Positions 57,604-64,000 of a stretch of 64,000 bases of DNA are shown here, one piece after another. This DNA comes from Oxalicibacterium flavum (GTDB lineage Bacteria; Pseudomonadota; Gammaproteobacteria; Burkholderiales; Burkholderiaceae_D). The notes under the pieces are model-generated. The model searched no databases. It was not told where the DNA came from and saw only the letters and a list, made by a program, of their open reading frames with translations. The position numbers and the translations under genes are program-made. Each line of letters begins with the position of its first letter. Within the stretch, counting starts at the first letter, position 1. The stretch lies in assembly GCF_014635065.1 (NCBI RefSeq), contig NZ_BMCG01000006.1, positions 218,267 to 282,266 of the forward strand, in the 5' to 3' direction.

Positions 57604-59706
57604 ATGGCGGGGCAACTTAACCCACACCTCCTTCTGGCCGTACCACTGGCGCCGCTCGTCGGCTCCATGATCGCAGGGCTGTTTGGTACCAAATTTTTCG
57701 GCAATCTGATTGGCCGCAAGACGTCGCATACCGTGACGATCATGGGCGTGCTGATCGCCTTCATCCTGTCGGCGCACACCTTCATGCTGGTGCAGGACGG
57801 CGCGACCTACAACGGCAGCGTCTATACCTGGCTGACGGTGGCAGGCATGAAGATGGAAGTCGGCTTCCTGGTCGACAGCCTGACGGCGATGATGATGTGC
57901 GTGGTGACCTTCGTGTCGCTGATGGTGCACATCTACACGATCGGTTACATGGAAGAGGACGAAGGCTACAACCGCTTCTTCTCGTACATCTCGCTGTTCA
58001 CGTTCTCGATGCTGATGCTCGTCATGAGCAACAACTTCCTGCAACTGTTCTTCGGCTGGGAAGCGGTGGGTCTGGTGTCGTACCTGCTGATCGGCTTCTG
58101 GTACAAGAAGCCGACCGCGATCTTCGCCAACATGAAGGCGTTCCTGGTCAACCGTGTCGGCGACTTCGGCTTCATTCTCGGCATCGGCCTGCTGCTGGCC
58201 TATGCGGGTTCGATGGACTACGCGGAAGTGTTCGCCAAGAAGGGCGAGCTCGCGCAACTGTCGCTGCCTGGCACCGACTGGGCGCTGCTGACCGTTGCCT
58301 GCATCTGCCTGTTCATCGGCGCCATGGGTAAATCGGCGCAGTTCCCGCTGCACGTCTGGCTGCCGGATTCGATGGAAGGTCCGACCCCGATCTCCGCGCT
58401 GATCCACGCCGCAACCATGGTGACGGCGGGTATCTTCATGGTGTCGCGCATGTCGCCGCTGTTCGAGCTGTCGGACACTGCCTTGTCGTTCATCCTCGTC
58501 ATCGGTTCGATCACGGCGCTGTTCATGGGCTTCCTCGGCATCATCCAGAACGACATCAAGCGCGTGGTTGCGTACTCGACGCTGTCGCAGCTCGGCTACA
58601 TGACGGTCGCGCTCGGCGCATCGGCCTACTCGGTCGCGGTGTTCCACCTGATGACCCACGCATTCTTCAAGGCGCTGCTGTTCCTGGCCGCGGGTTCGGT
58701 CATCATCGGCATGCACCACGATCAGGACATCCGCAACATGGGCGGCCTGCGCAAGTACATGCCGATCACCTGGATCACCTCGCTGCTGGGTTCGCTGGCG
58801 CTGATCGGCACGCCGCTGTTCTCGGGTTTCTATTCGAAGGACAGCATCATCGAAGCGGTGCACGCAACGCATATCTGGGGTTCGGGCTTCGCCAACTTCG
58901 CGGTGCTGGCCGGCGTTTTCGTGACGGCGTTCTATTCGTTCCGCATGTATTTCCTGGTGTTCCACGGCGAAGAGCGTTTCGGCAAGGAACATGCGCACCA
59001 TGACGCGCATGATCATGACAATGCGCATGCCAAGGCCGATCACCACGACGACCATGCCCACGATGCGCACGACGATCACGCGCATGACGAAGAGCACCAT
59101 GGTCTGGCACCGGGCCAGAAGCCGCACGAGTCGCCGTGGGTGGTGACGCTGCCGCTGATCCTGCTGGCAATTCCTTCGGTCCTGATCGGCTACTTCGCGA
59201 TCGAGCCGATGCTGCACGGCGATTTCTTCAAGGACGTGATCTTCGTCGATCCGAAGCACGGCGCAATGGCCGAACTCAACGAGATCTTCCACGGCGCGAT
59301 GGCAATGGCGATTCACGGCCTGCAGACCGCACCGTTCTGGCTGGCGCTGGGTGGTGTGGTGGCCGCGTACTACTGCTACATGATCAACCCGCGCGTTCCG
59401 GCCTGGTTCTACAACAAGTTCCGCGCCATCCATACGCTGCTGGAGAACAAGTACTACATGGACAAGTTCAACGAGTTCTTCTGGGCGGGCGGTGCGCGTC
59501 TGCTCGGCGGCGGCTTGTCCAATGTCGGCGATAAGACGCTGATCGATGGCCTGATCGTCAACGGCAGCGCCAAGCTGGTGGGCTGGTTCTCGCGTGTCAT
59601 TCGCGTGCTGCAGACGGGCTACATCTATCACTACGCGTTTGTCATGATCCTCGGTGTGCTGGGTTTCCTGATTTACTTCCTGCCATTCCCATCGTTCGCC
59701 AAATAA
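57604..59706 (+). CDS. nuoL: NADH-quinone oxidoreductase subunit L
   Basis: A 700-residue proton-pumping antiporter-like subunit with about 16 spans and the lateral helix. Signatures: F-F-G-W-E-A-V-G-L-V-S-Y-L-L-I-G-F-W, K-S-A-Q-F-P-L-H-V-W-L-P-D-S-M-E-G-P-T and M-T-H-A-F-F-K-A-L-L-F-L-A-A-G. A loop at about residues 460-500 is exceptionally His/Asp-rich (15 His in 39 residues). ATG 57604 is preferred to TTG 57598 since AATAAGG is 6 bp before it. Confidence 0.96.
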   Translation: MAGQLNPHLLLAVPLAPLVGSMIAGLFGTKFFGNLIGRKTSHTVTIMGVLIAFILSAHTFMLVQDGATYNGSVYTWLTVAGMKMEVGFLVDSLTAMMMCVVTFVSLMVHIYTIGYMEEDEGYNRFFSYISLFTFSMLMLVMSNNFLQLFFGWEAVGLVSYLLIGFWYKKPTAIFANMKAFLVNRVGDFGFILGIGLLLAYAGSMDYAEVFAKKGELAQLSLPGTDWALLTVACICLFIGAMGKSAQFPLHVWLPDSMEGPTPISALIHAATMVTAGIFMVSRMSPLFELSDTALSFILVIGSITALFMGFLGIIQNDIKRVVAYSTLSQLGYMTVALGASAYSVAVFHLMTHAFFKALLFLAAGSVIIGMHHDQDIRNMGGLRKYMPITWITSLLGSLALIGTPLFSGFYSKDSIIEAVHATHIWGSGFANFAVLAGVFVTAFYSFRMYFLVFHGEERFGKEHAHHDAHDHDNAHAKADHHDDHAHDAHDDHAHDEEHHGLAPGQKPHESPWVVTLPLILLAIPSVLIGYFAIEPMLHGDFFKDVIFVDPKHGAMAELNEIFHGAMAMAIHGLQTAPFWLALGGVVAAYYCYMINPRVPAWFYNKFRAIHTLLENKYYMDKFNEFFWAGGARLLGGGLSNVGDKTLIDGLIVNGSAKLVGWFSRVIRVLQTGYIYHYAFVMILGVLGFLIYFLPFPSFAK

Positions 59707-59727
59707 GTTAGCGAAGCAAATAAAAAT

Positions 59728-61218
59728 ATGATGCAGTCAACATTTCCTATTTTGAGTCTCGCGATCTGGTTGCCGATTGCGTTTGGCGCACTTGTTCTGG
59801 CGATCGGCCGCGATGACAATCCGGGGCTGTCGCGCTGGGTTTCGCTGGTCGGTTCCATCGTCAGCTTCCTCGTTACGCTGCCGCTGATCTGCGGTTTCGA
59901 CAAGGCCGCTCACGGCATGCAGTTCGTCGAGAAGAGCAAGTGGATCGAACTCTTCAACATCAACTACTCGCTCGGCGTTGACGGCCTGTCGATGTGGTTC
60001 GTGGTGCTGACGGCCTTCATCACGATCTTCGTCGTGATCGCGGCATGGGAAGTGATCGAGAAGCGCGTGTCGCAGTACCTGGGTTCGTTCCTGATCCTGT
60101 CGGGCATCATGATCGGCGTGTTCTGCGCGCTCGACGGCATGCTGTTCTACGTGTTCTTCGAATCGACCCTGATCCCGATGTTCATCATCATCGGCGTGTG
60201 GGGCGGTGCCAATCGTGTCTATGCCTCGATCAAGCTGTTCCTTTATACCTTCATGGGTTCGCTGCTGATGCTGGTGGCGATGCTGTATCTGTATTTCGCA
60301 TCGGGCAAGAGCTTCGACATCCTGAAATGGCATGTCCTGCCGCTGCAGATGAACGAGCAGATCCTGATCTTCCTGGCATTCCTGATGGCGTTCGCGGTCA
60401 AGGTGCCGATGTGGCCGGTGCATACCTGGCTGCCGGATGCCCACGTGGAAGCGCCGACCGGTGGTTCCGTGGTGCTGGCCGCGATCATGCTGAAGCTTGG
60501 CGCCTATGGTTTCCTGCGTTTCTCGCTGCCGATCACGCCGGACGCCAGCCATTACCTGTCGGGCTTCGTCATCACGCTGTCGCTGGTGGCGGTGATCTAC
60601 ATCGGTCTGGTGGCGCTGGTGCAGGCCGACATGAAAAAACTGGTCGCCTATTCGTCGATCGCGCACATGGGCTTCGTCACGCTGGGCTTCTTCATGTTCA
60701 ACGACATGGCAGTGCAGGGCGCCATCGTGCAGATGATCTCGCACGGCTTCGTCTCCGGCGCGATGTTCCTTTGCATCGGCGTACTGTACGACCGCATGCA
60801 TACGCGTGAAATCGCGCAGTACGGTGGTGTGGTCAATGTGATGCCGCGTTTTGCCGCGTTCTTCATCCTGTTCTCCATGGCCAACGCCGGCCTGCCTGCA
60901 ACCTCGGGCTTCATCGGCGAGTTCATGGTGATCCTGGGCGCAGTCGAGTACAACTTCTGGATCGGCATCCTGGCGGCTACCGCCCTGATCCTGGGCGCAG
61001 CCTATTCGCTGTGGCTGGCCAAGCGCGTGATCTTCGGTGAAATCACCAATCATCACGTGGCCGAGATGACGGACCTGAACAAGCGCGAATTCCTGATGCT
61101 GGGCGTGCTCGCCATCTGCACGCTGGGCATGGGCCTGTGGCCGGCGCCGTTCACGGATGTCATGCAAACCTCGGTTTCCGACCTGTTGCAGCACGTTTCG
61201 ATCTCGAAACTCAACTAA
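59728..61218 (+). CDS. nuoM: NADH-quinone oxidoreductase subunit M
   Basis: A 496-residue antiporter-like pumping subunit with about 14 spans. Seen are F-F-E-S-T-L-I-P-M-F-I-I-I-G-V-W-G-G, V-K-V-P-M-W-P-V-H-T-W-L-P-D-A-H-V-E-A-P-T-G-G-S and A-Y-S-S-I-A-H-M-G-F, with the pump Lys and Glu residues conserved. It lies 21 bp after nuoL. Confidence 0.96.
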   Translation: MMQSTFPILSLAIWLPIAFGALVLAIGRDDNPGLSRWVSLVGSIVSFLVTLPLICGFDKAAHGMQFVEKSKWIELFNINYSLGVDGLSMWFVVLTAFITIFVVIAAWEVIEKRVSQYLGSFLILSGIMIGVFCALDGMLFYVFFESTLIPMFIIIGVWGGANRVYASIKLFLYTFMGSLLMLVAMLYLYFASGKSFDILKWHVLPLQMNEQILIFLAFLMAFAVKVPMWPVHTWLPDAHVEAPTGGSVVLAAIMLKLGAYGFLRFSLPITPDASHYLSGFVITLSLVAVIYIGLVALVQADMKKLVAYSSIAHMGFVTLGFFMFNDMAVQGAIVQMISHGFVSGAMFLCIGVLYDRMHTREIAQYGGVVNVMPRFAAFFILFSMANAGLPATSGFIGEFMVILGAVEYNFWIGILAATALILGAAYSLWLAKRVIFGEITNHHVAEMTDLNKREFLMLGVLAICTLGMGLWPAPFTDVMQTSVSDLLQHVSISKLN

Positions 61219-61279
61219 CGAACGGTGAAGTAACGGCGGTCGCAGGGGCCGCCAACTGAACGCATAACCATCGCGAAAC

Positions 61280-62764
61280 ATGAATAACTTGAATCTGACA
61301 CCGGCTTTTCCCGAAATCTTTCTGGCGATTGCGATTTCCGTGATCCTGCTGATCGATCTGTTTGCGAAGGATGCCAAACGCAACGTCACCTACGTCCTCT
61401 CGATTGTCGCGATGGGCGTGTGCGGACTCATCACGTTCGGCGGGCTGGGCAATGGCGAGACGTCCTATTCGTTCAACAACATGTTCGTGTCGGACCCGAT
61501 GTCGAACATCCTGAAGCTGTTCTCCTACCTCGCCGTGGCGCTGACGCTGGTCTATTCGCGTCGCTATGCGGCCGAGCGCGAGATGGTCGGCGGCTTCAAG
61601 GGCGGCGAGTTCTACCTGCTGGCGCTGTTCTCGCTGCTGGGCCAGATGGTCATGATCTCGGCCAATAATTTCCTGATCATCTACCTCGGTCTGGAGATGA
61701 TGTCGCTGTCGCTGTACGCCCTGGTGGCGATCCGTCGCGATCACGCGGTCTCGACCGAAGCCGCGATGAAGTACTTCATCCTCGGTGCACTGGCGTCCGG
61801 CTTCCTGCTCTACGGTATCTCCATGCTGTACGGCGCGACCGGTTCGCTCGGCCTGACCGAAGTGGCCGCTGCCATCGCTTCCGGCGCCGTCAACAAGCCG
61901 GTGCTGGTACTGGGCGTGGTGTTCGTGGTTGCCGGTCTGGCCTTCAAGCTGGGTGTGGTGCCGTTCCACATGTGGGTACCGGACGTCTATCAGGGCGCGC
62001 CGACCGCCGTCACGCTGTTGCTGGGCGGTGCGCCCAAGCTGGCGACGTTCGCGATCACGATCCGCCTGCTGGTGGAAGCATTGCCTGCCTTGTCGATCGA
62101 CTGGCAGCAGATGCTGACCATTCTGGCCGTGCTGTCGATGGCAATCGGTAACGTCACCGCGATCATGCAGACCAACATCAAGCGCATGCTGGCCTATTCG
62201 ACGATCTCGCAGATGGGCTTCGTGCTGCTGGGCCTGCTGTCGGGCGTGGTGACGGCGGAAGACGGTTCCGTCACCAACGGCTACGGCGCTGCGTTGTTCT
62301 ATTCGATCACGTACGTGCTGACCACGCTGGGCGTGTTCGGCGTGATCATGCTGCTGTCGCGCGCCGGTTTCGAAGCCGAGAACATCGACGACTTCAAGGG
62401 TCTCAACCAGCGCAGCCCGTGGTTTGCCTTCGTCATGCTGCTGTTCATGTTCTCGCTGGCTGGCGTGCCACCGGTCGTCGGTTTCTACGCCAAGCTGTCG
62501 GTCCTGCAGGGCGTGCTGGCAACCGGCCAGATCTGGTTGGCGATCTTTGCGGTGCTGTTCTCGCTGATCGGTGCCTACTACTACCTGCGCATCGTCAAGG
62601 TCATGTACTTCGATGAGGCTGCCGATACGACGGTCATCGAGGCCAGCCCGGACGTGCGCGTGGCATTGAGCATCAACGGTATCTCGGTGCTGGTGCTGGG
62701 CCTGCTGCCGGGGCCGCTGATGAGCGCCTGCGTGGTCGCGATTGCCGGTACGCTGGCAGCCTGA
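61280..62764 (+). CDS. nuoN: NADH-quinone oxidoreductase subunit N
   Basis: A 494-residue antiporter-like pumping subunit. Signatures: [32 protein letters not shown] and [20 protein letters not shown]. The gap of 61 bp from nuoM holds a GGCGG/CCGCC hairpin. It is last of the 14 complex I genes. Confidence 0.96.
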   Translation: MNNLNLTPAFPEIFLAIAISVILLIDLFAKDAKRNVTYVLSIVAMGVCGLITFGGLGNGETSYSFNNMFVSDPMSNILKLFSYLAVALTLVYSRRYAAEREMVGGFKGGEFYLLALFSLLGQMVMISANNFLIIYLGLEMMSLSLYALVAIRRDHAVSTEAAMKYFILGALASGFLLYGISMLYGATGSLGLTEVAAAIASGAVNKPVLVLGVVFVVAGLAFKLGVVPFHMWVPDVYQGAPTAVTLLLGGAPKLATFAITIRLLVEALPALSIDWQQMLTILAVLSMAIGNVTAIMQTNIKRMLAYSTISQMGFVLLGLLSGVVTAEDGSVTNGYGAALFYSITYVLTTLGVFGVIMLLSRAGFEAENIDDFKGLNQRSPWFAFVMLLFMFSLAGVPPVVGFYAKLSVLQGVLATGQIWLAIFAVLFSLIGAYYYLRIVKVMYFDEAADTTVIEASPDVRVALSINGISVLVLGLLPGPLMSACVVAIAGTLAA

Positions 62765-62782
62765 TCCGGATAACCGGTTGCA

Positions 62783-63088
62783 GTGGATGTTTCCCTCGCA
62801 AGCTGGTTCGTGATTCTGTTGGCGCTGTTCTGCGCCAACCTTCCTTTCTTCAATGAGCGGCTGTTCGCCGTGATTCCTGTCAGGCGGGCCGTCAAGCCCG
62901 TCTGGTGGCGCCTGCTTGAATTGCTGGCGCTTTACTTGTTTGTTGGCGTCGTTGCGCGTCTGATGGAATCCCGTATCGGCAGCGTGTTTGCGCAGGGCTG
63001 GGAGTTCTATGCAGTGACCGGCTGCCTGTTCCTGGTATTTGCCTATCCCGGTTTCGTCCTGCGCTACCTGCGCAGGAAGCGACGCTGA
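62783..63088 (+). CDS. DUF2818 membrane protein
   Basis: A 101-residue protein with three hydrophobic segments and the conserved L-F-C-A-N-L-P-F-F-N-E-R-L-F near the start, and F-V-L-R-Y-L at the end, matching DUF2818. In Betaproteobacteria such a gene regularly follows nuoN, so a role in complex I assembly or stability is suggested but unproven. The start is GTG at 62783, 18 bp after nuoN. Confidence 0.85.
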   Translation: MDVSLASWFVILLALFCANLPFFNERLFAVIPVRRAVKPVWWRLLELLALYLFVGVVARLMESRIGSVFAQGWEFYAVTGCLFLVFAYPGFVLRYLRRKRR

Positions 63089-63105
63089 ATCTGCTTGAGT
63101 GAGAA

Positions 63106-63675
63106 ATGAACATGGCCAGTGACGATCATCTCAACGAAAGTCGCATCGACGGCGGCGTTGCCTACGACGGCTCCTTCCTGAAAGTCATCAAGGACACGGT
63201 ACGGCTGCCGAATGGCAAATCTGCCACGCGCGAATACATCCCGCATCCGGGTGCGGTGGTGATCCTGCCGCTGTTCGACGACGGCAGGGTGCTGCTGGAG
63301 CGGCAGTTCCGTTATCCGCTGGGACGCGTCTTCATCGAGTTTCCGGCCGGGAAAATCGATCCGGGCGAAGACCCGCTGGCCTGCGCGAAAAGGGAGTTGC
63401 TGGAAGAGACCGGTTACACGGCGAGCGACTGGCAGTTCGTCTGCAAGATCCACAACGCGATCGCGTACTCGGACGAATTTCTCGACATCTATCTGGCGCG
63501 CGGTCTGACGGCGGGCGAACGCAAGCTCGACGACGAGGAATTCCTCGATACCTTCACCGCATCCAACGACGATCTGCTGACCTGGGTCAACAAGGGTGAA
63601 GTCACCGACGTGAAGACTATCATCGGCGCATTCTGGATCGAGAAGATTCTGTCGGGAGAATGGCAGCCTGCCTGA
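63106..63675 (+). CDS. NUDIX hydrolase, probable ADP-ribose pyrophosphatase
   Basis: A 189-residue NUDIX protein. The catalytic box is at G-K-I-D-P-G-E-D-P-L-A-C-A-K-R-E-L-L-E-E-T-G-Y, that is G-x5-E-x7-R-E-L-x-E-E-x-G in form, after F-I-E-F-P-A, which is typical of ADP-ribose pyrophosphatases (NudF-like). It would recycle ADP-ribose to AMP and ribose 5-phosphate. It follows DUF2818 by 17 bp; ATG 63106 or 63112 may be used. Confidence 0.87.
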   Translation: MNMASDDHLNESRIDGGVAYDGSFLKVIKDTVRLPNGKSATREYIPHPGAVVILPLFDDGRVLLERQFRYPLGRVFIEFPAGKIDPGEDPLACAKRELLEETGYTASDWQFVCKIHNAIAYSDEFLDIYLARGLTAGERKLDDEEFLDTFTASNDDLLTWVNKGEVTDVKTIIGAFWIEKILSGEWQPA

Positions 63676-63693
63676 TGTCTGAGCATTCCAATA

Positions 63694-63719
63694 AAAAAGC
63701 CGCTTGTCAGCGGCTTTTT
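63694..63719. terminator. Bidirectional terminator after the NUDIX gene
   Basis: AAAAAGCCGC pairs with GCGGCTTTTT around TTGTCA. It lies between the converging NUDIX and ETF-QO genes and has T tracts on both strands. Confidence 0.88.
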
Positions 63720-63736
63720 GTTTGTGGGGCGGAACC

Positions 63737-64000
63737 TTACATATTCGGATAATTCGGCCCATCGCCGCCCTCGGGCGTGACCCACACGATGTTCTGCAGC
63801 GGATCCTTGATGTCGCAGGTCTTGCAATGCACGCAGTTCTGCGCATTGATCTGCAATCTGTCCTCGTTGGTCTCGGTCTTCACGAACTCATAGACCGCCG
63901 CCGGGCAGTAGCGCGCCTCCGGACCAGCATAGGTTGCCAGGTTCACCGTCACCGGGATCGTCGGATCCTTCAGTGTCAGGTGGATTGGCTCGTTCTCCGC
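63737..64000 (-). CDS. Electron-transfer flavoprotein-ubiquinone oxidoreductase, C-terminal fragment
   Basis: The 87 C-terminal residues of an ORF that leaves the window at its right edge. The 4Fe-4S ligands are seen in [10 protein letters not shown] and [13 protein letters not shown], and the end [14 protein letters not shown] is characteristic of ETF-QO. The enzyme passes electrons from acyl-CoA dehydrogenases through ETF to ubiquinone. The FAD and quinone domains are outside the window. Confidence 0.93.
   Translation of the reverse strand, partial: AENEPIHLTLKDPTIPVTVNLATYAGPEARYCPAAVYEFVKTETNEDRLQINAQNCVHCKTCDIKDPLQNIVWVTPEGGDGPNYPNM

Overview
The window is a contiguous piece of a Betaproteobacterium of the order Burkholderiales, most likely from the Oxalobacteraceae. 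This rests on gene order and protein families (fabD-G-acpP-F next to rpoE-rseAB-mucD-lepAB-rnc-era-recO-pdxJ-acpS; rpsO-pnp-tpiA-secG-tRNA-Leu-nuoA-N-DUF2818; DUF4845, DUF2970 and DUF2818 proteins) and on an OxlT-type transporter. The species cannot be fixed from the sequence alone. No insertion sequence, prophage or CRISPR array is visible, and almost everything reads as core chromosome.

Layout. 1-2.6 kb: end of a fatty-acid synthesis operon (fabD, fabG, acpP, fabF). 2.6-18.1 kb: the sigma-E envelope-stress operon (rpoE, rseA, rseB, mucD), a small glutaredoxin-like gene, then a long run of tightly coupled housekeeping genes (lepA, lepB, DUF4845, rnc, era, recO, pdxJ, acpS, nagZ, uvrC, pgsA). 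18.1-18.4 kb: two identical tRNA-Gly(GCC) genes. 18.5-24.2 kb: a divergent flavin reductase / PNPOx-fold pair with a Fur-like site, then a leftward two-gene signalling unit (MHYT hybrid histidine kinase and HD-GYP response regulator). 24.2-25.5 kb: gdhA, preceded by three NtrC-type sites. 25.6-31.1 kb: the SOS mutagenesis cassette imuA-imuB-dnaE2, with a textbook LexA box before imuA and separate palindromes before dnaE2. 31.2-34.4 kb: a lipoprotein and an MCE (Mla-like) lipid-transport operon with no ATPase gene. 34.4-38.3 kb: a spermidine-synthase-like protein, a PPC/DUF296 protein, DUF2970, hisC and a 16S rRNA pseudouridine synthase. 38.5-43.7 kb: a small secreted protein, an oxalate/formate-antiporter-like MFS protein, a QseBC-like two-component system with a YgiW-like BOF protein, and a BamE-like lipoprotein. 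43.8-47.8 kb: rpsO, pnp, tpiA, secG. 47.9-63.1 kb: tRNA-Leu(GAG) and the complete 14-gene NADH dehydrogenase I operon plus DUF2818. 63.1-64 kb: a NUDIX ADP-ribose pyrophosphatase and the C-terminal end of ETF-ubiquinone oxidoreductase.

How the parts work together. FabD/G/F and AcpP elongate fatty acids, and AcpS further along attaches the AcpP phosphopantetheine. RpoE-RseA-RseB-MucD sense and answer envelope damage. Rnc, Pnp, RpsO and Era belong to RNA processing and ribosome assembly. NuoA-N and ETF-QO feed electrons to ubiquinone. ImuA-ImuB-DnaE2 is damage-induced translesion synthesis. The most interesting material is regulatory: repeated NtrC-type sites before gdhA, paired palindromes before dnaE2, a nested hairpin over a lipoprotein ribosome-binding site, a Fur-like box on a flavin reductase promoter, and a transcript that may start at the nuoA initiation codon. 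I found no system that I can claim is entirely new.
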